A DNA stretch of 64,000 nucleotides from Desulfovibrio oxyclinae DSM 11498 (GTDB lineage: Bacteria > Desulfobacterota > Desulfovibrionia > Desulfovibrionales > Desulfovibrionaceae). Where the stretch lies: contig NZ_AQXE01000005.1 in NCBI RefSeq assembly GCF_000375485.1, forward strand, positions 160,145 through 224,144. The letters run 5' to 3'. Positions 18,464-28,978 of this stretch are shown here, piece after piece (the first letter of the stretch is position 1; every line of letters starts with the position of its first letter). The translations under genes were made by a program, and so were the position numbers. The notes below the pieces were generated by a model. That model did no database searches and was not told where the DNA came from. It saw only the letters and a list, made by a program, of their open reading frames with translations.

Positions 18464-18631
18464 ATGGATAAAGCAGACAAGCAGGCTCTTCAGGTCGCCA
18501 AGGAAGTGATCATCAAGTTCATCGAGGTGGGGCGCATCTCCCCGACCAACTTTGGCGAGCACTTCAAGACCATCTATTCGGACGTGGTTACCACCATCGC
18601 CGAGAACAACCGCGAAGATCGCGACGAGTAG
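18464..18631 (+). CDS. Small conserved-looking cytoplasmic protein, unknown function
   Basis: 55 residues: charged, mostly helical, no signal peptide or membrane segment. It contains VIIKFIEVGRISPTNFGEHF in the middle and an acidic tail. TCGGAG precedes the ATG at 18464. The gap to menG is only 7 bp, so it is probably the first gene of an operon with menG. I do not recognise a functional family. Confidence 0.65.
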   Translation: MDKADKQALQVAKEVIIKFIEVGRISPTNFGEHFKTIYSDVVTTIAENNREDRDE

Positions 18632-18638
18632 GGTGCGG

Positions 18639-19376
18639 ATGAGCAGCAGCCGAAACGGTGCCGCCGTTGATCCCGTGGAGCACGGCCGCAAGGTGTCCGA
18701 CATGTTCGGGCGTATTGCGGGGTGGTACGACTTTCTTAACCATTTTCTGAGTCTGGGGCAGGACGTCTACTGGCGCTATCGACTGGCGCGGGCGGCGCGT
18801 CCGGCTCCGGACGGTCGCGTGCTGGACCTTGCCGCCGGAACGCTCGACGTTTCGGTGGAGCTGCTGCGGCAGTATCCCGGCATCAGTGTGGCCGCGCTGG
18901 ATTTTTCGCTGCCCATGCTGGAGCAGGGCAAGCGCAAGAAGCTGGCCGGTCCGCGTGCGGAGAGCATCTTCCCGGTGCAGGCGGACGGGCGCGCCCTGCC
19001 GCTTCCCGACGAATGCATGGACGCGGCCACCATCGCCTTCGGCATCCGCAACATCGTGCCGAGGCAGGAGGCGTGGGCGGAATTTCTGCGCGTGCTCAAG
19101 CCCGGCGGACGCCTGTGCGTGCTGGAATTCGGCACGGGCAGCAGGCGCGTGTGGAAGGGCGTCTACAATTTTTATCTGGATCGCGTTCTGCCCGGCGTGG
19201 GCAAGGTGGTCTCCGGCGATTCCGGTGCGTATCGGTATCTGGCCGACACCATCCGTGCCTTCCCGGACGAGCGCAGCCTTGCGCTGGAAATGCGCGAGGC
19301 AGGGTTCGACCGCGTGTACCACGTCCCCATGATGTCGGGGATCGTGTTCCTGCACGTGGCGGAAAAACCCCTCTAG
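18639..19376 (+). CDS. menG: Demethylmenaquinone methyltransferase (MenG/UbiE)
   Basis: 245 residues of the UbiE/COQ5 family: VSDMFGRIAGWYDFLNHFLS (~22-41) is the family start motif, VLDLAAGTLDVSVELL the SAM loop, and FGIRNIVPRQEAW the FGxRN motif. It performs the last C-methylation of demethylmenaquinone. The ATG at 18639 sits 7 bp after the previous stop. The mqnB and polyprenyl synthase genes nearby support menaquinone rather than ubiquinone. It converges on the DUF2065 gene with a 4-bp overlap. Confidence 0.93.
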   Translation: MSSSRNGAAVDPVEHGRKVSDMFGRIAGWYDFLNHFLSLGQDVYWRYRLARAARPAPDGRVLDLAAGTLDVSVELLRQYPGISVAALDFSLPMLEQGKRKKLAGPRAESIFPVQADGRALPLPDECMDAATIAFGIRNIVPRQEAWAEFLRVLKPGGRLCVLEFGTGSRRVWKGVYNFYLDRVLPGVGKVVSGDSGAYRYLADTIRAFPDERSLALEMREAGFDRVYHVPMMSGIVFLHVAEKPL

Positions 19377-19576
19377 CCGAGGGAGCGGGCCAGCGAAACG
19401 GTCAGCAGCCCCAGAATGATGGCCGTCAGTCCGAGATAGCGAAGGCTTTTCGGCCGCTGGGAGGCCAGGGTGAGAAGTACCTTGGGCATCTTTTCCGCAA
19501 AGGCGAAGTAGGGGATGCCTTCGAGAACGAAAGCGATGCCGACCGCACAGAGTAGGGTGGACCAGTCGATATTCAT
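19373..19576 (-). CDS. DUF2065 (YjeT-like) small membrane protein
   Basis: 67 residues with two transmembrane helices. LEGIPYFAFAEKMPK followed by LRYLGLTAIILGLL is the DUF2065 pattern. Function is unknown; in enterobacteria the family member lies near hflKC. The ATG is at 19576. It is convergent with menG and divergent from the sugar dehydrogenase. Confidence 0.8.
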   Translation of the reverse strand: MNIDWSTLLCAVGIAFVLEGIPYFAFAEKMPKVLLTLASQRPKSLRYLGLTAIILGLLTVSLARSLG

Positions 19577-19653
19577 GGGGTCTTTCTACCCACCCCCGAG
19601 AGCCGTGTCCAGCCGTGCGGTGCCGCAACAACATTCAGGGAGAGAGCCACATA

Positions 19654-20967
<1,314 letters not shown>

Positions 20968-20973
20968 GACTTC

Positions 20974-21657
20974 ATGCTCGGCCTCATTGTTTCCACGGAA
21001 AAGGAGCTTCGCGCAGCGCTTGGCAAATTCGACGACGCCCCGGGCGTTGCCGAAGGCGACATGGAAAGCTGGACCTGCAACGGGCGCGAATGGCTCGTGG
21101 CCGTCAGCGGCGTGGGCCCCGTGAACGCGGGCATCATGGCGGGCAGGCTGATTGAACGCGGCGTGAGCGGCGTGGTCAATGCCGGGCTGGCCGGAAGCTT
21201 CGACACCGGGCGGCTGCCCACGCAGTCCGTATGCGCGGTACGCTGCGAAACGTGGCCGGAATACGGGCTTGCTACCGCTGATGGCGTGGACCCGGAAGGC
21301 ATCGGCTTTCCGCTGGCCACCGTGAATGGACAGGCCGTCGGCAATCGCATCTGCATGGACCCGGTGCGGGCCGCAGGAGACATGGCACTTTCCCTGCCGT
21401 GGCTGGAGACCGCGTCGAGCCTGACGGTTTCGGCGGCGACCGGCACTCCCGAAGGGGCGCAGGGCCTGAAAACGACATTTGACGCGGACCTTGAGAATAT
21501 GGAAGGTTTTGCCGTGGCGCTGGCCTGCGTGCGGGCCGGGCTGCCGTTTCTCGAAATCCGCACCGTATCGAACCGCGTCGGTTCCCGCGAAGGGTGGGAC
21601 ATCGGCGGAGCGTTCACCGCGCTCAAAGTGGCCTGCGGTGCGCTTCTTGCGGCATAG
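20974..21657 (+). CDS. mqnB: Futalosine hydrolase MqnB
   Basis: 227 residues of the nucleoside phosphorylase/MTAN fold: LIVSTEKELRAAL at the start, VSGVGPVNAGIMAGRLI, and the C-terminal ENMEGFAVALAC with the conserved Glu and RTVSNRVGSREGWDI. The futalosine hydrolase group releases hypoxanthine from futalosine in the MqnA-D menaquinone route. Its neighbours menG and a polyprenyl synthase support this over an MTA/SAH nucleosidase. The gap to the next gene is 10 bp. Confidence 0.85.
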   Translation: MLGLIVSTEKELRAALGKFDDAPGVAEGDMESWTCNGREWLVAVSGVGPVNAGIMAGRLIERGVSGVVNAGLAGSFDTGRLPTQSVCAVRCETWPEYGLATADGVDPEGIGFPLATVNGQAVGNRICMDPVRAAGDMALSLPWLETASSLTVSAATGTPEGAQGLKTTFDADLENMEGFAVALACVRAGLPFLEIRTVSNRVGSREGWDIGGAFTALKVACGALLAA

Positions 21658-21667
21658 GGCGAGGAAT

Positions 21668-22636
21668 ATGCTGGAACTCAAAGATTATTTCAAAAGGGAA
21701 CTGCCCGCGGTCAACGACTTCCTGATGCAGGAAGGGCGTGAACTCAACGGCATCGTGCGGGACGTCTGCCTGCACATCATGGCATCCGGCGGCAAGCGCA
21801 TCCGGCCCATGCTGACCATCCTCACCGCCCGTGCGCTGGGCTATGACCGGGACGATCACCTGCCCATGGCTTGCGCGTTGGAGCTGCTGCATTCCGCCAC
21901 GCTGCTGCACGATGACTATCTCGACGGGGCCGACACCCGCCGGGGCAGCCGCGCCGCGCATCTACAGTTCGGCACCACCGAGACCGTGCTCGCCGGCGAC
22001 GCACTGCTGGCCTTGGCCAACGAGATGGCCTCCCGTTACGGAAACGCCCGCCTGAGTCGCCTGCTGGCCATCGGCATCATGCAGACCGCCGAGGGCGAAA
22101 TCCGTGAAATCGAATTTTCCCGCGATCCCGCGCTGGACCGCGATACCTATATGGAAATCATCATAGGCAAGACCGCCCGGCTCATCGAGACCGCCTGCCG
22201 CTGCGGCGCGGCGCTGGCAGGTGCCACGCAGGAGCAGGAGGACGCCGCGGGCGAATACGGCCTGAATCTCGGCATCGCCTTCCAGCTCGTAGACGATGCG
22301 CTGGATTACGTGTCCCCCACGTCGGAAACAGGCAAGCCCGAGGGCGGGGACCTTCGCGAAGGCAAGGTCACGCTGCCGCTGATCCTGCTCATGGAGGACT
22401 CTGACGAGGCCGAACGGAAGACCCTGCTGGCCAGGCTCAAGGCCGGGGACATTCCGGACGAGGAGGCCGCGCCGGTGCTGGAACGCATCCGGGCGGGGGG
22501 GTACGCGGAAAAGACGCGGGACGAGGCCGCCATGTATGTGGAAAAGGCCAAGGCCGCGCTGGCGGGAATGGCGGATTCGGCGGAACTCACCGTCCTGCGC
22601 CAAGCCGCCGACTACGTGCTGACAAGAAACAAGTAG
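21668..22636 (+). CDS. Polyprenyl diphosphate synthase (all-trans, menaquinone side chain)
   Basis: 322 residues. The first aspartate-rich motif is LLHDDYLDGADTRRG and the second is LVDDALDYV; GGKRIRPML carries the Arg/Lys substrate contacts. Small residues are not placed to stop at C15, so it is probably a hexa- to octaprenyl synthase (IspB/HepT group) making the menaquinone tail. The ATG at 21668 follows GAGGAAT. A strong terminator closes the unit menG / mqnB / prenyl synthase. Confidence 0.9.
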   Translation: MLELKDYFKRELPAVNDFLMQEGRELNGIVRDVCLHIMASGGKRIRPMLTILTARALGYDRDDHLPMACALELLHSATLLHDDYLDGADTRRGSRAAHLQFGTTETVLAGDALLALANEMASRYGNARLSRLLAIGIMQTAEGEIREIEFSRDPALDRDTYMEIIIGKTARLIETACRCGAALAGATQEQEDAAGEYGLNLGIAFQLVDDALDYVSPTSETGKPEGGDLREGKVTLPLILLMEDSDEAERKTLLARLKAGDIPDEEAAPVLERIRAGGYAEKTRDEAAMYVEKAKAALAGMADSAELTVLRQAADYVLTRNK

Positions 22637-22642
22637 CTGACT

Positions 22643-22674
22643 GGCCGGTCTCGGGGTGCCCGACCGGCCTTTTC
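22643..22674 (+). terminator. Terminator after polyprenyl synthase
   Basis: GGCCGGTC...GACCGGCC, with a further TCGGG/CCCGA pairing inside, is followed by TTTTCTC. Confidence 0.85.
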
Positions 22675-22705
22675 TCATAGAGACAACCGTCAAAGGAGTA
22701 TCCGG

Positions 22706-25702
22706 ATGCTGTGCCGTGTCGAGGTGGGACTCAAGTCCCATGTCCGTGACGTGGTGGGCGCGCGTGTCGCCCGCAAGATCGCCAACGAACTGGGTGTCGC
22801 CACCGAAGGCGTGCGAGTGGTCAAGGTTTTTACGCTTGAAGGACTCGAACAGGACGAGGTGGACATGGCCGTGGAGCGCGGTGCGCTGCACGATCCCGTG
22901 CTGCACGAGGTTTCCCTCGCCCCCATTGCCGAAGGCTTCGACTGGGCCGTGGAAGTTGGCTTCCGTCCCGGCGTCACCGACAACGAAGGCCGCACCGCGC
23001 AGGAGACCCTTGCCGTGGTCCTCGGGCTCGACCGTCAGCGCATGGAATCCGTGAAGGTCTACGTGGCCAACCAGTATCTTATTTCCGGCGATCTCGACGA
23101 AGCCACCGTCAAACACGTCTGCACCGACCTGCTCGCCAACGAGCTCATCCAGCGCTATGAGTACAAATCCGCCGAAGCATGGAAAACAGAGCCGGGCTTC
23201 GAAGCGCGCGCCGCACGGGTCACTGGACAGGCCAGCGACGAAGTGGCGGTGATCCCGCTGTCTTCCATGACCGATGACGAAATGATGGCCTTCTCCCGCG
23301 CCAACACGCTGGCCCTGTCGCTGGATGAAATGTACGCCATCCGCGCCTATTATCTGCGCGAGGACGTGGCCGCCGACCGCCGCGCCGCCGGGCTGCCCGC
23401 CGATCCCACCGACGCGGAGATCGAAGTGCTGGCGCAGACGTGGTCCGAGCACTGCAAGCACAAGATTTTCAGCTCCTTCATCACCTATGAGGACGTGGAG
23501 ACCGGCAAGGTCGAAACCCACGACAGCCTCTACAAGACCTTCATTCAGGGCAGCACCAAGGCCATCCGCCGCCGCAACGCGGAGAACGGCCCGTACGGCG
23601 ATTACTGCCTCAGCGTCTTCAAGGACAATGCGGGCGTCATCAAGTTCTCGGAGAACCTGAACGTGTGCGTGAAGGTGGAGACCCACAACAGCCCGTCCGC
23701 CCTTGACCCGTATGGCGGAGCACTCACCGGCATCGTGGGGGTGAACCGCGACCCCATGGGCACCGGCCTCGGCGCCAACCTGCTGTGCAACACCGACGTT
23801 TTCTGCTTCGCCTCGCCGTATCACGAGGGCGAACTGCCCCCGAGGCTGCTGCATCCGCGCCGCGTCTTCGAGGGCGTGCGCGAAGGTGTGGAGCACGGCG
23901 GCAACAAGTCCGGCATTCCCACGGTCAACGGTTCCATCGTCTTTGATGAGCGCTACCTCGGCAAGCCGCTGGTCTACTGCGGCACCGTGGGCACCATGCC
24001 CGTCACCGTGGCCGGACGGCCCAGCGAAGACAAGTGCGCCATGCCCGGCGACGCCATCGTCATGTGCGGTGGCCGCATCGGCAAGGACGGCATCCATGGC
24101 GCGACCTTCTCCTCGGAGGAACTGCACGAGGGCTCCCCGGCCACGGCGGTGCAGATCGGCGACCCCATCACCCAGCGCAAGATGTACGATTTTCTCATGC
24201 GCGCCCGCGACAAGGGACTGTACAACGCCATCACCGACAACGGCGCGGGCGGCCTGTCTTCTTCTGTTGGCGAAATGGCCGAGGATTGCGGCGGTTTCGA
24301 CATGGACCTCGCCAAGGCGCCGCTGAAGTATGACGGCCTCAAGCCGTGGGAAATCCTCATTTCCGAGGCGCAGGAGCGCATGACCGTTGCCGTGCCGCCG
24401 GAAAAACTGGACGAGTTCATGGAACTGTCCCGCGCCATGGATGTGGAGTCCACGGTGCTCGGCAGCTACAACGATGAAGGACGATACTTCGTCCGCTACG
24501 GCGACACCAAGGTCGCCTGTCTCGACATGGACTTCCTGCACGGCGGCGTGCCGCAGATGAAGCTCGAAGCCCGCTGGGAAGCGCCGCGCATCGAGTCCGA
24601 TCCGGTGCCGCAGGTGCAGGACCACGACGCGCTGCTGCACGACATGCTCGGACGGCTCAACATCTGCTCCAAGGAGTACGTGGTTCGCCAGTACGACCAC
24701 GAGGTGCAGGGCAAGAGCGCGGTCAAGCCCATGGTCGGCAAGGAGAACGATGGTCCCTCCGATGCGGGCGTGCTGCGTCCGGATCTGGACAGCGAAAAGG
24801 GCCTTGTCATCTCCCACGGCATCTGTCCCAAGTTCTCGGACATCGACACTTACTGGATGATGGCCAACGCTGTTGACGAAGCGGTACGAAACGCCGTGGC
24901 GGTCGGCGCCGACCCGGACTTCATGGCCGGTTGCGACAACTTCTGCTGGTGTGACCCGGTTCAGTCCGAAGCCACGCCCGACGGACGCTACAAGCTTGCT
25001 CAGCTGGTGCGCGCCAACAAGGCGCTTGCCCACTACTGCCTGTCTTTCGGTGTTCCCTGTGTTTCCGGAAAGGACTCCATGAAGAACGACTACAAGGGCG
25101 GCGGGCAGAAAATATCCATCCCGCCGACCGTGCTGTTCTCGGTCATCGGCGTGCTGCCGGACGTGAACAAGTGTCTGACTTCCGATTTCAAGAATCCTGG
25201 CGACGATATCTACGTGCTGGGCCTGACTCATGCCGAACTCGGCGGCTCGGAACTGACCGATCAACTCGGGTTCGTGCGCGGCGAAGTGCCGCAGGTGGAC
25301 GCGCTGGCGGCCCGCGAGCGGTACCGCAAGTTCTTCCGCGCGGTTCAGGACGGGCTGGTGAACGGGGCGCACGATCTTTCCGACGGCGGCCTCGCTGTGG
25401 CGCTGGCGGAGATGTGCATCGGCGGTCGCCTGGGGGCCAACGTGGATCTGGACGCTGTTCCGACCTGCGGTGATGTTGACCTGACCTCGCTGCTGTATTC
25501 CGAAACCGCAAGCCGCCTGCTGGTGAGCGTTCCGGAGCGGAACCGCCTTGCATTCGAGCAGGCCATGGCCGGGACGAAGTTCGCCCGCATCGGCCGCGTG
25601 GAGCAGGAGGCTAAACTGATCGCCAGAGCTTCCGATAAGACTGTTTTGACCTCCGGGGTGGAGAGCCTCGGCCATGCTTTCCGGGCCACTTTGGACTGGT
25701 AA
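22706..25702 (+). CDS. purL: Phosphoribosylformylglycinamidine synthase, PurS-PurS-PurL fusion without glutaminase
   Basis: 998 residues. Residues ~1-75 and ~85-160 are two PurS-like repeats (CRVEVGLKSHVRD... and WAVEVGFRPGVTD...LLANELIQRYEYKS). The AIR-synthase-like core begins with TWSEHCKHKIFSSFI and has KVETHNSPSALDPYGGA and LVISHGICPKFSD. It converts FGAR to FGAM with ATP and ammonia in purine synthesis. The C-terminal glutamine amidotransferase domain of ~1,300-residue PurL is missing, so a separate PurQ must supply ammonia; none is in the window. AAAGGAG precedes the ATG. Confidence 0.9.
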   Translation: MLCRVEVGLKSHVRDVVGARVARKIANELGVATEGVRVVKVFTLEGLEQDEVDMAVERGALHDPVLHEVSLAPIAEGFDWAVEVGFRPGVTDNEGRTAQETLAVVLGLDRQRMESVKVYVANQYLISGDLDEATVKHVCTDLLANELIQRYEYKSAEAWKTEPGFEARAARVTGQASDEVAVIPLSSMTDDEMMAFSRANTLALSLDEMYAIRAYYLREDVAADRRAAGLPADPTDAEIEVLAQTWSEHCKHKIFSSFITYEDVETGKVETHDSLYKTFIQGSTKAIRRRNAENGPYGDYCLSVFKDNAGVIKFSENLNVCVKVETHNSPSALDPYGGALTGIVGVNRDPMGTGLGANLLCNTDVFCFASPYHEGELPPRLLHPRRVFEGVREGVEHGGNKSGIPTVNGSIVFDERYLGKPLVYCGTVGTMPVTVAGRPSEDKCAMPGDAIVMCGGRIGKDGIHGATFSSEELHEGSPATAVQIGDPITQRKMYDFLMRARDKGLYNAITDNGAGGLSSSVGEMAEDCGGFDMDLAKAPLKYDGLKPWEILISEAQERMTVAVPPEKLDEFMELSRAMDVESTVLGSYNDEGRYFVRYGDTKVACLDMDFLHGGVPQMKLEARWEAPRIESDPVPQVQDHDALLHDMLGRLNICSKEYVVRQYDHEVQGKSAVKPMVGKENDGPSDAGVLRPDLDSEKGLVISHGICPKFSDIDTYWMMANAVDEAVRNAVAVGADPDFMAGCDNFCWCDPVQSEATPDGRYKLAQLVRANKALAHYCLSFGVPCVSGKDSMKNDYKGGGQKISIPPTVLFSVIGVLPDVNKCLTSDFKNPGDDIYVLGLTHAELGGSELTDQLGFVRGEVPQVDALAARERYRKFFRAVQDGLVNGAHDLSDGGLAVALAEMCIGGRLGANVDLDAVPTCGDVDLTSLLYSETASRLLVSVPERNRLAFEQAMAGTKFARIGRVEQEAKLIARASDKTVLTSGVESLGHAFRATLDW

Positions 25703-25840
25703 GGCAATAAAGTAGGACGTTGTTGGGGGTTTACCCGATAACGAAAAAAGAATATGGGGGTACGAAGCCTTACGGAGGTGTTCTGTCGGGGAGTATAGCA
25801 AGAACCATTTTCTGGTCGGTAAGTTGCCTAGGGGGGTACA

Positions 25841-26326
25841 ATGTCCAGGTTCTTCAAGCCGGTGCGGCGCTGCCTGACGGTTGGTACGGCGGCGCTCCTC
25901 ATCGTGGGTGCTGTTGCGGCATCCGGATTCTGTGAATCCGGTCGATACGTGGGGAGCGACGCTTGTGCCGATTGTCATGAGGTGGAGTACGAAAATTTCA
26001 AAAAATACGCTAAGAAAGCTCACTCGGGAGAGTCGGTCCAGATCATGGCCGGCGACTTGACGGAGGAAGAACTCAAGGAGTGTTTTTCCTGTCATGTCAC
26101 GGGGTATGGCGAGCCGGGGGGCTTTGTCAGCTTCGAGGAGACGCCCGGGTTGAGCGACGCGGGCTGTGAGGTGTGTCACGGGCCGGGCTATGAGCACGTC
26201 GAGTCCGGCGGCGATCCCTACCTCATCAAGGGACAGCTTGAGGTTTCCGATTGCGAAGCCTGCCACAATTCCGAACGGGTCGAGGCCTTCGACTACAAGC
26301 CGCTGCTGTTCGGCGGCGCGCACTAG
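25841..26326 (+). CDS. Periplasmic tetraheme c-type cytochrome
   Basis: 161 residues with a signal peptide (hydrophobic core ~12-28). Four CXXCH sites: CADCH (42-46), CFSCH (81-85), CEVCH (109-113) and CEACH (138-142). The pattern YVGSDACADCHEVEYENFKK is typical of the cytochrome c554-like family. The role is probably periplasmic electron transfer. The ATG follows AGGGGGG. The 139-bp leader contains two copies of GGGGGTAC (around 25754 and 25832) and no clear sigma-70 promoter. The chemoreceptor with its own heme starts 9 bp later, so the two are an operon. Confidence 0.85.
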   Translation: MSRFFKPVRRCLTVGTAALLIVGAVAASGFCESGRYVGSDACADCHEVEYENFKKYAKKAHSGESVQIMAGDLTEEELKECFSCHVTGYGEPGGFVSFEETPGLSDAGCEVCHGPGYEHVESGGDPYLIKGQLEVSDCEACHNSERVEAFDYKPLLFGGAH

Positions 26327-26335
26327 GAGGCCTGC

Positions 26336-28351
26336 ATGCAGTTCATTCGGAAATCGCTCGGCGTCAAGGTTCTGCTGCTGACGTCGTTGCTGACCATAGT
26401 GGCCTTTACCGGCCTGTTCATCTGGAATTCCTACGCCAACTACGAAACCATGCTGGAGGAGATCCATGGCGCCGCCGACCGGAACTCCGACATGCTCTAC
26501 ATGTCCATCGAGGAGCCCATGGCCGTGGGCGACAACGAGGGCACCATCAGCAAGTTCGACGAAGTGGCCGAGCGGTACGATGACATCACCGCGCACATGG
26601 TCGACTACAAGGGCGAGATCACCTACTCCACCGAGAAGGAGACCGTCCGCAGGGAAGTCTTCGAGGTCTTTTCGATCAAAAAGGCCACGGACCTGATCAT
26701 CGAAAGCCTTGAGCAACCCATCAAGAAGGGCGAGCTGGTCGAGGACGGCGACGGACTCTTTTTCACCAGCGTCGCCACCATCCCCAATGAAAAGAGCTGC
26801 CAACACTGCCACGGCGCGTCGCGGGACATCCTCGGCGCCATGGTGCTCGTGCAGGATGTGACGCCGCAGTTCAACAGCCTCAAGAGCACCCAGATCAAAT
26901 CCGCCGGGATATCCATCCTGGGCGTGCTGGCGCTGCTTGCCGCGCTGATCGTGTTCATGCGCCGCAACGTGGTCAACCGCATAAAGCTCATCGCGGACGC
27001 CACCGAGGAAGTGAGCAAGGGCAATCTCGACGCGGAGTTCTCGGTCAAGGGATCGGACGAGCTCGGCAACCTGAGCAGCTACCTCTCGGAAATGGTCCGG
27101 CAGATCAAGGATCAGCTTCAGTACAACAAGAGCATCCTCGACGGCATCATCGTGCCGCTGTTCGTCACCGACGCCAAGGAACGCTTCCAGTTCGCCAACC
27201 CGCCCATGTGCGAGGTGCTCGGCAAAGACAAGGACCAGATCGTCGGCAGGACCGTATCCCAGATATTCGAATGTGCCGAAGGCGACGAGACCTGTGACGC
27301 GGCCCATGTCATCGGTGCCGGGGTGGCGCTTTCGGGTAACTTCGTCTTTGTGCGGGATAACGGCGAAAAAGTTCCCGTGCATTTCGAATGCTCACCGCTC
27401 AAGGACGCCAAGGGCGAAGTGGTCGGAGCCATCGGCGTGCTCATCGACCTCACCCGCGAGGAAGAGGACAAGAAGAATATCGAGAAGCAGCGACAGAACC
27501 TCATGGAGGTCGCCAACGAGGTGACCGAGGTCGCCTCGCGGCTGTCCGCTTCCAGCACCGAACTGTCGCAGCAGATGGAGAATCTGTCCCGTGGCGTGGA
27601 CACCACCGCGGACCAGACCGGTCAGGTGGCTACCGCCATGGAGCAGATGAACGCCACCGTGCTGGAGGTCGCCAGAAACGCCTCGGAAGCCTCGCAGGCC
27701 TCGGACGAGTCCAACAAGGTGGCCGAGGAGGGCGGCCAAGTGGTCGCCACCACGGTGGAGGAAATCAATTACGTTGCACGCATCACGGACAGCCTCGCCG
27801 AGTCGTTGTCCGACCTGTCCGACAGGGCCGAGAACATCGGCAAGGTCATGGGCGTGATCAACGACATTGCGGACCAGACCAACCTGCTCGCGCTTAATGC
27901 AGCCATTGAGGCCGCCCGCGCCGGTGAGGCCGGTCGCGGATTCGCGGTGGTTGCGGACGAGGTTCGCAAACTGGCGGAAAAGACCATGAGCGCGACCAAG
28001 GAAGTGGAGGACGCCATTTCCCTGATTCAGCAGAGCACCAGCGATGCGGTCCGCGAAATGGACAGCACCAAGGGCCGCGTGGTCAAGGCTTCGGAAATGG
28101 CGACAAGCTCGGGCGACAAGCTCAGCCAGATCGTCAAGCAGGCAGGCAGCATGGCCAACATGGTCCAGGGCATTGCCGCAGCGGCCGAAGAGCAGTCCGC
28201 CACCAGCGACCAGATCAACGGCAGCGTCAATCACATCAACGAACTCTCGCAGGAGATCCTGACGGGCATCAGGGAATCCAACGAGGGAATTCGCGAGGTT
28301 GACGAAATGTCCCAGACACTCTCGCGCCTCGTGGAAAAGTTCAAGGCGTAA
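26336..28351 (+). CDS. Methyl-accepting chemotaxis protein with periplasmic c-type heme (DcrA-like)
   Basis: 671 residues. TM1 (~10-30) is followed by a periplasmic domain (~31-185) holding one CQHCH heme site (155-159), then TM2 (~188-207), HAMP (~208-262), a PAS domain (~265-375) and the cytoplasmic signalling domain with the conserved hairpin tip [22 protein letters not shown] covalent heme in an MCP sensor matches DcrA of Desulfovibrio, a proposed oxygen/redox chemoreceptor. The PAS domain could add a second sensory input. Translation is coupled to the tetraheme cytochrome gene upstream (9-bp gap, AGGAGG). Confidence 0.92.
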   Translation: MQFIRKSLGVKVLLLTSLLTIVAFTGLFIWNSYANYETMLEEIHGAADRNSDMLYMSIEEPMAVGDNEGTISKFDEVAERYDDITAHMVDYKGEITYSTEKETVRREVFEVFSIKKATDLIIESLEQPIKKGELVEDGDGLFFTSVATIPNEKSCQHCHGASRDILGAMVLVQDVTPQFNSLKSTQIKSAGISILGVLALLAALIVFMRRNVVNRIKLIADATEEVSKGNLDAEFSVKGSDELGNLSSYLSEMVRQIKDQLQYNKSILDGIIVPLFVTDAKERFQFANPPMCEVLGKDKDQIVGRTVSQIFECAEGDETCDAAHVIGAGVALSGNFVFVRDNGEKVPVHFECSPLKDAKGEVVGAIGVLIDLTREEEDKKNIEKQRQNLMEVANEVTEVASRLSASSTELSQQMENLSRGVDTTADQTGQVATAMEQMNATVLEVARNASEASQASDESNKVAEEGGQVVATTVEEINYVARITDSLAESLSDLSDRAENIGKVMGVINDIADQTNLLALNAAIEAARAGEAGRGFAVVADEVRKLAEKTMSATKEVEDAISLIQQSTSDAVREMDSTKGRVVKASEMATSSGDKLSQIVKQAGSMANMVQGIAAAAEEQSATSDQINGSVNHINELSQEILTGIRESNEGIREVDEMSQTLSRLVEKFKA

Positions 28352-28372
28352 CGAGTCCCAAGTCAATCGTTG

Positions 28373-28404
28373 AGGGGTGGCTCACAAGGAGCCACCCCTT
28401 TTTT
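28373..28404 (+). terminator. Terminator after the chemoreceptor
   Basis: AGGGGTGGCTC (28373-28383) pairs with GAGCCACCCCT over ACAAG, then TTTTTT. Confidence 0.88.
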
Positions 28405-28470
28405 CTGAAAGGGGTTGACGCGGGCGTGGGCACTTGTTAGGAATTATTATCGTTAACGCGGAGGTATGGC

Positions 28471-28869
28471 ATGCATACGGAAATGAATTTTAGGCTTTCG
28501 AAACAGCGGCGGGTCATTCTTGAGGAGCTCAGGAAGGTGACGTCGCACCCCACGGCGGATGAGGTTTATGACATGGTCAGAAAGATTCTGCCGAGGATCA
28601 GCCTTGGAACCGTTTACCGCAACCTGGAGTTTCTGAACTCTCAGGGAATGGTGCTCAAGCTCGGCGGCCCCGGCGAGCAGAAGCGTTTCGATGGCAACCC
28701 CGATCCGCACCCGCACATTCGGTGCGAGGTGTGCTCGCGCATAGCGGATATCATGTGCGAAGTGTCTGACCCCGTCCTTCCGGAGGGCGAGGAGCAGGGC
28801 TTTACCGTTCACCACTGCAACGTCGAGTTCGTGGGCGTGTGCCCCGAATGCAGGGCGGCCTGTCAGTAG
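28471..28869 (+). CDS. Fur-family regulator, probably PerR
   Basis: 132 residues. The winged helix-turn-helix has HPTADEVYDMVRKILPRISLGTVYRNLEFL. The structural zinc cysteines are CEVC (85-88) and CPEC (124-127), and HPHIRC plus HH supply metal-ligand histidines. Its place just before rubrerythrin, desulfoferrodoxin and rubredoxin argues for the peroxide regulator PerR rather than Fur. The ATG at 28471 follows CGGAGG; an ATG at 28483 is possible. The upstream AT-rich stretch GAATTATTATCG (28441-28452) may hold an autoregulatory operator. Confidence 0.85.
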   Translation: MHTEMNFRLSKQRRVILEELRKVTSHPTADEVYDMVRKILPRISLGTVYRNLEFLNSQGMVLKLGGPGEQKRFDGNPDPHPHIRCEVCSRIADIMCEVSDPVLPEGEEQGFTVHHCNVEFVGVCPECRAACQ

Positions 28870-28978
28870 GGAAAAGCCGTTCGGGACGGGGTTCATTTTT
28901 TCGGTAATTGTGCTACAGGTATAACTGCAGTCCCAGTTAGAAACACATAAGTATAGAAGTTGTAAGGAGAAATACCAA

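Noticed and set aside
25703..25840. Possible riboswitch before the tetraheme cytochrome (repeated GGGGGTAC, GC-rich turns)
   Set aside because: I looked for c-di-GMP-I and other familiar conserved cores and did not find them.
21962..27382. Minus-strand open frame of 1,806 codons
   Set aside because: It lies antisense to the polyprenyl synthase, purL, cytochrome and chemoreceptor genes. Long antisense frames are common in GC-rich, C-ending codon genes, and the translation shows no domain.
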